A stretch of 52,257 nt of DNA from an uncultured bacterium (GCA_903825575.1 CAIKAW010000044.1:1-52257); one strand, 5' to 3'. Positions 27,807 through 37,406 are shown, counted from the first letter of the stretch. The notes: generated from the sequence alone by a model not told the origin. Numbers and translations: made by a program.

Positions 27807-30800
27807 GTGTCCGATGTTTTTGCCTCGGAGTCAATCGCTGTCGACCCTTCCGAAGACCTCCTCGTCGGCAGCGGCACGATCCAACTGGAAGCCGCCCGAA
27901 CCCAACTGTTGGCGGCCGCATGTGAGCAGGCCAAAGCTGATGCCGGACTTGTTGCCCAGTACTACCGCCACGTGTCAGCTGAGGACTTACTCGATCGCGA
28001 TGTGCCCGCCGTTCTGGCAGCAGCTCTCGGGCACCGCGACCTAGCCTTGGCCCGGCCGCAGGGCGTCGCCTTGGTTCGGATTCAGAACCCGACCCCGCCA
28101 GATCGTTCCGCGCATCGCACGGTCCTTGAAATCGTCACCGACGACATGCCTTTCCTGGTCGACTCGATCACCGCGGAGTTGTCACGACGCGGCCGAGCAA
28201 TCCACTTAGTGGCTCACCCGTTGCTAGCCGTTGTGCGCGACGTGGCCGGATCGTTGCACGAAGTACTCGACATTGACCCGAGCGATTTGCCCGCCGATAG
28301 CGCTGCGCTTCGCGAATCCTGGATTCGGATGGAGATCGATCGGATCGCCTCTGCGGAGGATCGCGACGCGCTCAAGGCCGCGGTCGTATCCGTTTTACGC
28401 GACGTCCGCGAGGCGGTCGAGGACTGGCCCCGCATGCGGCACGCGGCAGTGCAGATTGCAGCCGAACTTCAGGCCTCGAGCGGCTCGGCACTGAGCGAGA
28501 ATTCCGAAGCGGCGGCTTTGTTGGAGTGGTTGGTTGAGGACAATTTCACGTTCCTTGGGTATCGCGAATATGACTTACGCGGTGACGAGGGCGACGAGTT
28601 ATTGGCCGCCATTCCCGGCACCGGGCTCGGAATTCTGCGTGCCGACCATCCTGTTTCGGCGGCATTCGCCAAACTTCCGGCTTGGGTTCGGGTCAAGGCC
28701 CACGAGCGAGTGCCGTTGGTTCTGACTAAGGCCAACAGCATCTCGACTGTGCACCGTTCGACCTATCTCGACTACGTCGGCATCAAGCGTTTTGCCGCCG
28801 ATGGCAGCGTCATCGGCGAACGTCGCTTCTTGGGTCTGTTCAGTGCCGTTGCCTATACGCAATCCATTCGCAACATTCCCGTGCTTCGACGTAAGGCCGA
28901 GGTGCTGCTCGAGCGGGTGGGCCTGGCGAACAAGTCGCACTCGGGCAAGGACCTGTTCCAGTTCCTTGAGACCTATCCGCGCGACGAGTTGTTCCAAGTC
29001 GACGTTGATGACCTGGTCGCAGTCGCCGAAGGGGTGCTCCACCTTCAGGAGCGCCGACAGACGAAGCTGTTCATGCGCCGTGATGCCTACGGCCGTTTCG
29101 TCTCGTGCTTGGTCTACCTGCCGCGCGATCGATACAACACTGCGGTTCGACTTCGCATCGCCGAGTTGCTGCGTTCAGCGCTAAATGGACGAAGCGTCGA
29201 GTACACGGTGCGGGTCACTGAGTCAGTCCTCGCGCGATTGCACTTCGTCGTCCGAGTCGACCAGTCCGAGCAACTGACTGACATTGATCCCGACGAGGTC
29301 GAAGCTCGCCTGGTTGAAGCGACCAGGTCTTGGGTCGACGATTTGTTCGTCACCCTGAGCGTCGAGTTTGATGAACACGATGCGGCCAGTTTGTGGGGGC
29401 AGTACTCCGACGCTTTCCCTGAGTCTTACAAGGAGGACTTCCCAGCTGCCGTCGCAGTTTCCGATTTGCTCCATCTCGAGGCGCTCGGCGCAGCCGATGA
29501 CCCGACCTATTTGCTGTACGAGCCCGTGGATGAATTCCTTGGACGCCGCTTCAAGATCTTCCGAGTTGGGGCTCCGATATCGCTGTCCGCGGTCCTACCT
29601 GTCCTTCAGTCAATGGGCGTCGAGGTCGTCGACGAGCGGCCTTATGAGTTGCAGCGGGCCGATGGTTCGGTTGCGTGGATCTACGACTTCGGGCTCCGAT
29701 TCGATCCGGGTGCAGTTGTTGATGTCGACAGCCTGCGCGATCGTTTCCAGACGGCCTTTGCAGCGGCTTGGCGCGGTGAGGCTGAGGCCGACGGATTCAA
29801 TTCCTTGGTACTGGCGTCGGGATTGACTTGGCGTGAGGCCGCGGTGATCCGGGCCTACGCCCGCTACTTGCGTCAGACGAACTTCACGTTTTCCCAGGCC
29901 TACGTCGAACGCGTCACTGCCGTCCACGGTCCGATAATCCGGGCGATCCTCAACCTCTTCGCAGTGCGGTTCGATCCAGATTTTGGCCAAGATCGTGACC
30001 TTGGTGCTGCCAGGTTGATCGTCGAATTCGAGGCCGCCTTGGAATCCGTCGCAAGTCTGGACGAGGACCGGATTTTGCGAGCCCTTGGCACCCTCGTGCG
30101 CGCCACTCTGCGCACCAATTACTACCAGGTCGATGCGGACGCCCGCCCCAAGTCGTACATCTCCTTCAAGCTCGATCCGGCGCAGGTTCCGGACCTGCCG
30201 CTGCCGCGCCCAAAGTATGAAATTTGGGTTTACTCACCCCAGGTCGAGGGCGTTCACCTGCGCTTTGGTCAAGTAGCGCGTGGGGGATTGCGCTGGAGTG
30301 ATCGCCATGAAGATTTCCGCACCGAAATCCTCGGGCTGGTGAAGGCGCAGATGGTCAAGAACGCTGTGATCGTTCCCGTAGGTGCCAAGGGTGGGTTCGT
30401 AGTTCGTCGGCCCCTGGTTGGCGGTGACCGGGAAGCCATCCTGGCCGATGGGATCTCGTGCTACCGCCGTTTCATCAGCGGGCTACTCGATATCACAGAC
30501 AACCTCGTCGGTGGCGAAGTCGTTTCACCCAAACGGGTCGTACGACATGACGGCGATGACACCTACCTCGTGGTGGCTGCCGACAAGGGCACAGCGACCT
30601 TCTCCGACATCGCAAATGGTGTCGCGGCCGAATATGGCTTCTGGCTTGGCGATGCTTTCGCCTCCGGAGGGTCGGTCGGATACGACCACAAGGTCATGGG
30701 AATCACGGCTCGGGGCGCTTGGGAATCGGTCAAGCGACACTTCCGCGAACTCGAACACGACACCCAAACCCAAGACTTCACCGTCGCCGGGGTAGGCGAC

Positions 30801-32675
30801 ATGTCTGGCGATGTATTTGGCAACGGGATGTTGCTTTCTGAGCACATTCGGCTCGTTGCCGCATTCGATCATCGCCACGTCTTCCTTGATCCGAATCCAG
30901 ATGCCGTGGTCTCTTATGCCGAGCGTCGTCGAATGTTCGACTTGCCGAGGTCTTCTTGGGCCGACTACAACGCCGCGCTTTCAAATGGCGGCGGCATCTA
31001 CCCGCGCACCGCGAAGTCGATCCCCATCAGTTCCGAAGTCCGAACGAGTCTTGGGATCGCAGACGGTATCGAGGCTATGAGCCCGGATGAATTGTTGCGC
31101 GCAATCCTGCTTGCGCCGGTGGACCTGCTGTGGAACGGCGGGATCGGCACTTACGTGAAGTCCTCGACCGAGGTGAATGCGCAGGCCGGAGACAAGGCCA
31201 ACGATGCGATTCGTGTCAACGGTTCGCAGTTGCGCTGCCGCGTAGTTGGCGAGGGCGGAAACCTCGGGCTGACCCAACTTGGTCGGGTTGAGGCTGCTCG
31301 CGCAGGGGTGCGCATCAACACCGATGCCATCGACAATTCCGCCGGCGTCGATACCTCAGATCACGAGGTGAACATCAAGATCCTGCTTGATCAGGTTGTG
31401 CGCGATGGCGCCATGACTTATGAAGAGCGAAACGAGTTCCTCGCGAGCATGACCCAAGAAGTTGCCGAACATGTATTGCGCGACAACTACGAGCAGAACA
31501 TTCTTCTCGGTGTTGCACGTGAGCGAGCGCACACTCTGTTACCGGTGCATCGTCGCCTGATCGACCAGCTTGTTGCACGCGGGATCTTGGACCGTGACAT
31601 TGAGTTCTTGCCGTCGGATTCGGCGCTGGCACAGCGATACTCGGTTGGTGAAGGACTATCGTCGCCAGAGTTAGCAGTCTTGTTGGCGTACGCGAAGATC
31701 TCGGTTACAGACGACCTCAACGAGAGCGCTCTTAGCGCAGACGCCTGGTTCGAGCGTGACCTGCGTTCGTATTTCCCGCCGCAAATTGTAGATCGGTTCG
31801 CCGATCGCTTGGCGGCCCACCCGCTGAAGCGTCAAATCATCGGCACTCTTGTTACGAATGAGCTGATTAACCGCGGCGGTATCACGGCAGTCTTCCGGGC
31901 CGCCGAGGAGACCGGGGCATCGCCGGTCGAAATCGCAAAGGCGTTCGCTGTGGCAAGCCAGGTCTTCGACTTCCCAAGCCTCTGGGCACGAATTGAGGTC
32001 CTCGATCGCGAATCGGGCATCTCGGCTCAGCGCGAACTAATCGTCGAAGCTCGGCGGCTCTTGGACCGCGCTGCGCGTTGGTTGTTGCAGACGCGCGGTG
32101 GTTCGATCAACGTCGCCGCCGAGGTCGAGCGGTTTGCTGCGCCCATGGCGCGACTTTCGCCCCTGATCCCCGAACTTCTGGTGGGCAATGAACGGGCCCG
32201 GTTGGAACGACGCACCGCCGAGTTTGTTGCCAAGGGTGCGCCGGCAGATTTGGCGCGCGAAGTGGCATCGCAACTCGATGAGTTCGCGCTGCTAGATGTG
32301 GTGGAGATTGCGCGTGCTTCGAACCTCGAGCCCGAGGAGGTTGGCCGGCTGTACTTCGCAGTCTCCGAGCGTTACGAGGTGGACCTGCTGCTGCATCGGA
32401 TTACTGGCCTTCCGCGTGCCGATCGTTGGGCCACGCTTGCCCGCAGCGCGTTGCGTAGCGACCTTTACACCGCGCTAGCGGGCCTGACCACTTCGGTGCT
32501 GCGCCTAACGCCTGACGGTCTCGAACCGGTCGAGCGGATTGCCCGTTGGGAGAGCACGAATTCCGAAGGCTTGGCCCGAGCCCGAACAACTCTGGACGAG
32601 ATCCTCGCGCTTGAATCCCAGGATGCGGCCACCTTGTCGGTTGCGCTGCGGACGATCAGAAACCTTTCCGGCTGA
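27807..32675 (+). CDS. gdh: NAD-specific glutamate dehydrogenase, large type
   Basis: This 1622-residue enzyme of the about 180-kDa L-GDH class deaminates glutamate to 2-oxoglutarate and ammonia. The N-terminal half (to about residue 700) holds ACT-like regulatory regions, and the catalytic core follows. The catalytic lysine is K861 in VPVGAKGGFV. Other core motifs are GGLRWSDR, AADKGTATFSD, VAGVGDMSGDVFGNG and LLWNGGIGTY. The GTG at 27807 has GGAGG seven bases upstream and is preferred to upstream ATGs. In mycobacteria this enzyme is controlled by GarA. The 219 bases after it hold an ACCAC/GTGGT hairpin without a T-run and no convincing gene. Confidence 0.95.
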   Translation: MSDVFASESIAVDPSEDLLVGSGTIQLEAARTQLLAAACEQAKADAGLVAQYYRHVSAEDLLDRDVPAVLAAALGHRDLALARPQGVALVRIQNPTPPDRSAHRTVLEIVTDDMPFLVDSITAELSRRGRAIHLVAHPLLAVVRDVAGSLHEVLDIDPSDLPADSAALRESWIRMEIDRIASAEDRDALKAAVVSVLRDVREAVEDWPRMRHAAVQIAAELQASSGSALSENSEAAALLEWLVEDNFTFLGYREYDLRGDEGDELLAAIPGTGLGILRADHPVSAAFAKLPAWVRVKAHERVPLVLTKANSISTVHRSTYLDYVGIKRFAADGSVIGERRFLGLFSAVAYTQSIRNIPVLRRKAEVLLERVGLANKSHSGKDLFQFLETYPRDELFQVDVDDLVAVAEGVLHLQERRQTKLFMRRDAYGRFVSCLVYLPRDRYNTAVRLRIAELLRSALNGRSVEYTVRVTESVLARLHFVVRVDQSEQLTDIDPDEVEARLVEATRSWVDDLFVTLSVEFDEHDAASLWGQYSDAFPESYKEDFPAAVAVSDLLHLEALGAADDPTYLLYEPVDEFLGRRFKIFRVGAPISLSAVLPVLQSMGVEVVDERPYELQRADGSVAWIYDFGLRFDPGAVVDVDSLRDRFQTAFAAAWRGEAEADGFNSLVLASGLTWREAAVIRAYARYLRQTNFTFSQAYVERVTAVHGPIIRAILNLFAVRFDPDFGQDRDLGAARLIVEFEAALESVASLDEDRILRALGTLVRATLRTNYYQVDADARPKSYISFKLDPAQVPDLPLPRPKYEIWVYSPQVEGVHLRFGQVARGGLRWSDRHEDFRTEILGLVKAQMVKNAVIVPVGAKGGFVVRRPLVGGDREAILADGISCYRRFISGLLDITDNLVGGEVVSPKRVVRHDGDDTYLVVAADKGTATFSDIANGVAAEYGFWLGDAFASGGSVGYDHKVMGITARGAWESVKRHFRELEHDTQTQDFTVAGVGDMSGDVFGNGMLLSEHIRLVAAFDHRHVFLDPNPDAVVSYAERRRMFDLPRSSWADYNAALSNGGGIYPRTAKSIPISSEVRTSLGIADGIEAMSPDELLRAILLAPVDLLWNGGIGTYVKSSTEVNAQAGDKANDAIRVNGSQLRCRVVGEGGNLGLTQLGRVEAARAGVRINTDAIDNSAGVDTSDHEVNIKILLDQVVRDGAMTYEERNEFLASMTQEVAEHVLRDNYEQNILLGVARERAHTLLPVHRRLIDQLVARGILDRDIEFLPSDSALAQRYSVGEGLSSPELAVLLAYAKISVTDDLNESALSADAWFERDLRSYFPPQIVDRFADRLAAHPLKRQIIGTLVTNELINRGGITAVFRAAEETGASPVEIAKAFAVASQVFDFPSLWARIEVLDRESGISAQRELIVEARRLLDRAARWLLQTRGGSINVAAEVERFAAPMARLSPLIPELLVGNERARLERRTAEFVAKGAPADLAREVASQLDEFALLDVVEIARASNLEPEEVGRLYFAVSERYEVDLLLHRITGLPRADRWATLARSALRSDLYTALAGLTTSVLRLTPDGLEPVERIARWESTNSEGLARARTTLDEILALESQDAATLSVALRTIRNLSG

Positions 32676-32894
32676 GCGCTGGACTTAGTGGTGACGCTCA
32701 GCCCGAACCACACGCGCGTGGTCCGCGGTGTGCGGCGGATCGCTGGTGGGCGCGTCCACAATCTCCCAACTCGCCTTGTTTGCGCCCCGTGTCACTTCTA
32801 ACGTCTCGGAGCAGACGCGGCTCGGTGCTCGGGGGACGTCGGGCCCGTCTGCCCCATTCGCCAGAAGTTTGGCGGGCCCAACGGAGGCGCAACC

Positions 32895-34112
32895 TTGTAC
32901 ACACCCGAACAGCTCGCAGACTGGGTCCGAGCTACCGCACAATCGCGCGGATTGGATCTGGTGACCGATGCCGGAGCCGTTCGATCTCTGGTCGCCGACG
33001 CTGTTGCCGACCACGTTGATGAGTCAGACCTAGCCGCCAGTGACCTTGCTATCGAGGTGTATGCGCGAGTTGCCCCATTTGGGCCGTTGCAGGAACACCT
33101 TGACGATCCCGAGGTCGAGGAACTCTGGATCAATGAGCCGGGTCGAGTGTTCGTCGCCCGCAGCGGTCGAAGTGAACTGACCGCAACGATTCTGACTGCC
33201 GAGGCCGTCCGGGATTTGGTCGAACGCATGCTGCGCTCAACGGGCCGACGCGTGGATTTGAGTTCCCCATTCGTTGATGCCTCGTTGCCTGATGGCAGCA
33301 GATTGCATGTTGTGATCCCGGATATCACGCGCCAGCACTGGTCCGTGAACGTACGTAAGTTCGTTGTTCGGGCGCGCCATGTCGATGATTTGGTGCGGCT
33401 GGGCACCCTGCCTGCCGATGCGGCGGAATTCCTCGCGGCGACTGTTCGGGCCGGACTTAACATCATCGTTGCTGGCGGCACGCAGGCGGGCAAGACCACG
33501 ATGCTAAATGCGCTACTCGGTTGCGTTCCGTCTGGCGAACGAGTCATAACCTGCGAAGAAACCTTCGAACTCCAGGTTGACCTTGCTGACTGGGTGGCGA
33601 TGCAGACAAGGCAAGCAAGTTTGGAGGGCACGGGCGAAGTCAGGCTTCGTCGGTTAGTCAAAGAAGCCTTGCGGATGCGGCCAACCCGGCTGGTTGTTGG
33701 AGAAGTGCGACAAGAGGAGGCACTTGATCTTTTGCTTGCCCTCAACTCAGGCATGCCAGGAATGTGTTCAATACATGCGAATAGTGCACGCGAAGCGGTT
33801 GCGAAACTGTGCACGCTGCCGCTGCTGGCAGGGGAGAATGTGAGTGCTGCATTTGTCACACCAACGGTTGCCGCAGTTGTTGACATTGTTGTACACGTCG
33901 AGACAACGCCGGACGGAAGTCGGCGTGTCAGCGAGATCATCGCGCTCCCCGGTCGGACGGAGAACGGGGTCGTGGTTATTGCCGAGTTGTTCGTATCGGA
34001 TGGCTTGGATCTCGTGCGCGGAATGGGGTACCCACCGCACGTCGATCGCTTCGCGCGAGCCGGGATTGACTTAGCGGCCTTGCTCGATTCGCCACCCCTC
34101 CGCGTGGCGTGA
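32895..34112 (+). CDS. tadA: Tad pilus assembly ATPase TadA/CpaF
   Basis: This 405-residue secretion ATPase powers assembly of Flp/Tad pili. Walker A is GGTQAGKTT (residues 194-202). The Walker B region with TRLVVGEVRQEEALDLL and the His-box segment GMCSIHANSA are present. The TTG start at 32895 has a strong GGAGG seven bases upstream, which decides the start despite the rare codon. Downstream genes overlap by four bases each, indicating one operon: tadA, tadB, tadC, pilin and the TadE/TadG-like genes. Confidence 0.93.
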   Translation: MYTPEQLADWVRATAQSRGLDLVTDAGAVRSLVADAVADHVDESDLAASDLAIEVYARVAPFGPLQEHLDDPEVEELWINEPGRVFVARSGRSELTATILTAEAVRDLVERMLRSTGRRVDLSSPFVDASLPDGSRLHVVIPDITRQHWSVNVRKFVVRARHVDDLVRLGTLPADAAEFLAATVRAGLNIIVAGGTQAGKTTMLNALLGCVPSGERVITCEETFELQVDLADWVAMQTRQASLEGTGEVRLRRLVKEALRMRPTRLVVGEVRQEEALDLLLALNSGMPGMCSIHANSAREAVAKLCTLPLLAGENVSAAFVTPTVAAVVDIVVHVETTPDGSRRVSEIIALPGRTENGVVVIAELFVSDGLDLVRGMGYPPHVDRFARAGIDLAALLDSPPLRVA

Positions 34113-34960
34113 TGGCGGGCATCGAAGTGCTCCTCGTACTTGTCGTCTGGGTGCTAGGCGCCACGGTGTTGCTCGTGCGCTGGATTAGACCTGTCACCAA
34201 CCACGGCGACGTCGCGGGGTTGGCCCACGGTCCTAGCGTGCGATTCCGGGAGGGCCGCAAGATCGTCCTTGTTGCAGCGACGGCTGCTGTGTGCACGGCG
34301 CTGCTGGTGGTTTTGGCTACCGGTTTGCCGGTGCTTGCAGTGACGGCCGGGGCCGGGAGTTGCTGGCTGCCGTTTACGTTGGTGCGCCACCGCGATCAGC
34401 GTCTCGCCCGGGACCTACATGGAGCCTGGCCGGATGCGATTGATGTGCTTGCCGCAGGTGTGCGAGCCGGATTGAGCCTTCCGGAAGCGGTTGCTGACCT
34501 AGGAATCCACGGCCCGGAGCCGCTGCGTCCGGCGTTCAATGCTTTTGCGGCTCACCTACGGACGGATTCGAACTTCGCAACTGCCCTGGATCGGCTTAAG
34601 GACGACCTTGCTGACCCAGTTGCAGATCGGGTTATCGAATCGCTGCGGATTGCCCGAGATGTCGGAGGGATGGATTTGGGGCGACTCTTGCGCACCCTTT
34701 CTATGGCGCTGCGCGACGAAGGACGACTTCGGGCCGAGGTGACATCTAGACAGAGCTGGACGGTGAATGCGGCCCGACTGGCGGTTGTCGCGCCATGGCT
34801 GACGCTGGCATTGCTCGCACTTCGACCCAGTTCGCTCGCGGCTTACGGCACTCCCACCGGCGGACTAGTTCTTGCAGGTGCCGGCGTTACCTGCTGGGTC
34901 GCGTACCGCATGATGCTGCGAATCGGCCGGCTCCCCGTTGAAGCGCGGGCCCTGCGGTGA
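34109..34960 (+). CDS. tadB: Tad pilus inner-membrane platform protein TadB
   Basis: This 283-residue type II secretion F-domain protein has N-terminal membrane helices (about 5-22 and 52-85), a cytoplasmic T2SSF region with LPEAVADLGIHGPEPLRPAF and ARDVGGMDLGRLLRTLS, and C-terminal helices. The GTG start overlaps the tadA stop; an ATG three bases later is an equal choice. It forms the platform on which the ATPase acts, probably with TadC. The assignment to TadB rather than TadC follows gene order. Confidence 0.88.
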   Translation: MMAGIEVLLVLVVWVLGATVLLVRWIRPVTNHGDVAGLAHGPSVRFREGRKIVLVAATAAVCTALLVVLATGLPVLAVTAGAGSCWLPFTLVRHRDQRLARDLHGAWPDAIDVLAAGVRAGLSLPEAVADLGIHGPEPLRPAFNAFAAHLRTDSNFATALDRLKDDLADPVADRVIESLRIARDVGGMDLGRLLRTLSMALRDEGRLRAEVTSRQSWTVNAARLAVVAPWLTLALLALRPSSLAAYGTPTGGLVLAGAGVTCWVAYRMMLRIGRLPVEARALR

Positions 34961-35853
34961 TCTTCTACCCAGCGGCCCTGGCTTGTGCAAGTTGTGCCGC
35001 GTTCGGTTGCATTGGCTTGTTCAAATGGGCATTGGACGCGCGGCAACCGGCTTTGTCTCGGCGGTTGCGCAATGTCGTCAGCCCTGCCTTGACTGAGCCG
35101 GCGACGCTGAGCCGCGCCGCGATCGCGCAGGTGCGGGCACAACTCGGGCGACTCCTGCAGCGTTTTGGGTCGGACCGAGACCTAAGTCGACGGCTACATC
35201 GCGCGGGTTCGTCGCTGTCGCCGGATGGGTATCGGATCCTGTTAGTTGCCGGTGCACTGATTGGCGGCCTTACCTGTGTTTGGCTTGCCTCCTTGTCTGG
35301 ACGCGTGACCACGGCGCCTGTGGTGATCCTTGGTCTGACATTGGGAGTAGGCATTGGCCTGTTACTGGTCGATCGGATCTTGACGATGGCGATTCGGCGG
35401 CGCGAAAGCCGGATGGCCGCCGAATTCCCAGCGGTAGCCGAGTTGTTGGCTTTTGCCGTGGCAGCCGGGGAAAGCACCCCCGGAGCCTTAGCGCGGGTAG
35501 TCGATTGTTCGAGCGGACACCTTGCGGCTGAACTCGCGGACCTGCTGGCCGAGGTTCGCGCGGGTTTGCCTCTGTTGACTGCGCTGGGCAACCTAGCTGA
35601 TCGGATCGAAGTCGCTCAGATTCAAAGGTTTGTCGATGGAGTGGTGGTCGCGCTCGATCGTGGTACTCCGCTGGCCGAAGTGTTGCGGGGGCAGGCTGCC
35701 GATGCCCGGGCCCACGGTCACCGCCTACTTATCGAAGCCGCCGGCCGCCGCGAGGTGTTCATGCTGATGCCGGTCGTATTTCTGATCTTGCCGACTGTGG
35801 TAGTTGTCGCCCTATTCCCGGGGTTGAGAGCCCTGACTCTGACCGTGCCCTGA
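34957..35853 (+). CDS. tadC: Tad pilus inner-membrane platform protein TadC
   Basis: This 298-residue T2SSF protein is the partner of TadB. A short N-terminal membrane helix, a basic cytoplasmic stretch, two central helices (about 85-125) and a T2SSF domain (FPAVAELLAFAVAAGESTPGALARVV) lead to two C-terminal helices ending in LFPGLRALTLTVP. Its GTG overlaps the tadB stop by four bases. The next gene starts 30 bases downstream with its own strong ribosome site, so pilin translation is probably set separately and higher. Confidence 0.88.
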   Translation: MIFYPAALACASCAAFGCIGLFKWALDARQPALSRRLRNVVSPALTEPATLSRAAIAQVRAQLGRLLQRFGSDRDLSRRLHRAGSSLSPDGYRILLVAGALIGGLTCVWLASLSGRVTTAPVVILGLTLGVGIGLLLVDRILTMAIRRRESRMAAEFPAVAELLAFAVAAGESTPGALARVVDCSSGHLAAELADLLAEVRAGLPLLTALGNLADRIEVAQIQRFVDGVVVALDRGTPLAEVLRGQAADARAHGHRLLIEAAGRREVFMLMPVVFLILPTVVVVALFPGLRALTLTVP

Positions 35854-35883
35854 ACTCACAGTGTGATCTCCAAGGGAGGAAAG

Positions 35884-36090
35884 ATGTCCAGATTCGAAGA
35901 CTGGCTCACCCGGCGGTTGACCGGTTGGGCATTGCAATTTTCGTCGGCCAACGATGACCGCGGCGATGTGCCGGGCTGGGTGCTCGTGACAGTTATGACC
36001 GCCGGACTCGTGATGGCCATTTGGCTGGTGGCCGACACGCAACTCAAGGACATTCTCGGCAAGGCGATCACGTCAGTAACTAAGCCGTGA
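35884..36090 (+). CDS. Small Flp/Tad-type pilin candidate
   Basis: This 68-residue protein has a polar N-terminus (MSRFEDWLTRR...) followed by DDRGDVPGWVLVTVMTAG, a hydrophobic helix and a short polar tail. Size, layout and place between tadC and tadE fit the major Flp-type pilin; processing would occur near the glycine before the helix. The Glu at position five after the cleavage site, usual in type IV pilins, is absent. The ATG at 35884 is preceded by GGGAGG four bases upstream; an upstream in-frame ATG (35863) is less likely. It could be annotated as a DUF4244-like protein. Confidence 0.72.
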   Translation: MSRFEDWLTRRLTGWALQFSSANDDRGDVPGWVLVTVMTAGLVMAIWLVADTQLKDILGKAITSVTKP

Positions 36091-36464
36091 TTCGTCGCGC
36101 GGATAGCAGTGGCGCTGCCGTGGTCGAGTTCGTACTGGTCGCTCCACTGGTGTTGCTGCTCGCGTTGGGGACGATCCAACTCACGCTTGCGCTGTACGTA
36201 CGAAACACGTTGATTGCCGCTGCCGCCGAAGGGGCTCGATTGGCTGCGGTTGCTGGGGGCAGCCCGACGGCCGGAGTGGCCCTTACACGTGGTGTCTTGG
36301 CAAATCAGCTGGCTGGCGGAGTGGTTACCGACGTGAGTTCGGGACGGCTTCTGCGCAGCGGTGTCGCGTTCCAATACGTCCAAGTACGTGCGCGGTTACC
36401 GCTTGTGGGGTTGCTCGGACCGGCCTCGCTTGTGGTGACTGGGCACGCATTGCTTGAGAAGTAA
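36087..36464 (+). CDS. TadE-like pseudopilin
   Basis: This 125-residue TadE-family protein has the N-terminal motif DSSGAAVVEFVLVAPLVLLLALG, with the conserved glutamate before a single membrane helix and a downstream globular part of short strands. TadE-like proteins are minor pilins processed by the prepilin peptidase. The GTG start overlaps the pilin stop by four bases. No prepilin peptidase is visible in the window, so it must be encoded elsewhere. Confidence 0.85.
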   Translation: MIRRADSSGAAVVEFVLVAPLVLLLALGTIQLTLALYVRNTLIAAAAEGARLAAVAGGSPTAGVALTRGVLANQLAGGVVTDVSSGRLLRSGVAFQYVQVRARLPLVGLLGPASLVVTGHALLEK

Positions 36465-36916
36465 TGGCCAGCTTCGCCGCCGGAAATGAGCGAGACGACG
36501 CCGGCTCGGCGGTCGTTGAATTCGTCTGGCTCGGGTTGCTTTTGCTCGTTCCGCTGATCTACCTGGTGCTATGTGTCATGCGCGTACAAGCAGCCGCGTT
36601 CGCGGTGACGGAAGCGGCGCGGGCAGCTGGTCGCGCGTACGCCCAGGCTGACTCGACTTCCGTGGGGCTGACTCGTGCCCGGGCCGCTGCGGGCATCGCG
36701 GCCGCCGACCAAGGCTTCACGCTAACAACTGGATCCCTGCGAATCACTTGCCGACTCGGCGCTTGCCTGACTCCGGGAAGCATCGTCGATGTGAGAGTGC
36801 AACTCAATGTCGCATTGCCGTTAGTGCCGCGCGTGCTCGCGGGAGCCAGTGCGACCACCATTCCGATCTCTGCCCTGCACAGCGAACGTATCGATGTCTA
36901 TCGGCGCTGGCCGTGA
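36464..36916 (+). CDS. Second TadE/TadF-like pseudopilin
   Basis: This 150-residue protein has RDDAGSAVVEFVWLGLLLLVPLIYL, again with the conserved glutamate and one membrane helix. It then carries a helix rich in alanine (VTEAARAAGRAYAQ) and a small beta-rich domain with two cysteines (CRLGAC). The ATG start shares one base with the preceding stop. It is probably a minor pilin partner of the first TadE-like protein, corresponding to the Rv3655c-type position in mycobacteria. Confidence 0.82.
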   Translation: MASFAAGNERDDAGSAVVEFVWLGLLLLVPLIYLVLCVMRVQAAAFAVTEAARAAGRAYAQADSTSVGLTRARAAAGIAAADQGFTLTTGSLRITCRLGACLTPGSIVDVRVQLNVALPLVPRVLAGASATTIPISALHSERIDVYRRWP

Positions 36917-37383
36917 TGGCGCCCCGTCAGAGCGACCTCAAAGCCGAGCGCCAACCCGACGATGCCGGCACGGTGTTGCTGCTGGTCATCGCTGTGGCTG
37001 CCGTCGCCATCGGACTGATCATTGCAATGTCTGACGTAACCGCGCTGTATTTGGGTCGTCGAGCAGTTGCGGCGGCAGCCGATGCCACCGCCCTTGCGGG
37101 CGCTCAAGGGGCGGACTTGGCAGCCATCTACGCGGGTAAAGCGACCGTCGGGCTGCCGTTGTCATCGATCGCAGTGCGTCAGGCGGTCACCGACTACGTT
37201 TCGACGGCCGGCCTAGCGACAACGTTGCGAGGGTTCAAGGTCGAGTCGGTGAGCACCGACGGGCATTCGGTCCGGGTCGTGATCTCGGCAGTGGTGGTGC
37301 TCCCGTTCGCTGGCCTGATCTCGACCGGAGCCGGTTCGGTCACGGTCAGGGCAGCTGCCCGGGCGATGGCGCCGGTCGCCTGA
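36916..37383 (+). CDS. TadG-like / Rv3654c-like secreted pilus-associated protein
   Basis: This 155-residue protein starts with a hydrophilic stretch and a TadG-like opening, DDAGTVLLLVIAVAAVAIGL, forming one membrane helix. The family signature RRAVAAAADATALAGAQGAD and a beta-rich tail follow. This is the short actinobacterial version of Flp-pilus-assembly TadG (helicase/secretion-neighbourhood TadE-like protein); the long von Willebrand part of proteobacterial TadG is missing. It starts at the ATG sharing the TGA of the previous gene (a GTG three bases earlier is possible). The tad operon ends 35 bases before prfB. Confidence 0.8.
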   Translation: MAPRQSDLKAERQPDDAGTVLLLVIAVAAVAIGLIIAMSDVTALYLGRRAVAAAADATALAGAQGADLAAIYAGKATVGLPLSSIAVRQAVTDYVSTAGLATTLRGFKVESVSTDGHSVRVVISAVVVLPFAGLISTGAGSVTVRAAARAMAPVA

Positions 37384-37406
37384 ATTAGCTGCGCCGGCGG
37401 GTCGAC

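Noticed and set aside
32707-32722. Terminator after glutamate dehydrogenase
   Set aside because: ACCAC/GTGGT hairpin is short and has no T-run.
32685-33014. Possible small minus-strand gene between gdh and tadA (tail ...DHARVVRAERHH)
   Set aside because: The tail looks protein-like, but most of the frame overlaps tadA and no ribosome site supports a short start; not strong enough to call.
32798-33940. 380-residue minus-strand open frame opposite tadA
   Set aside because: Antisense of a clear ATPase; Ser/Arg/Thr-rich composition typical of a shadow in GC-rich DNA.
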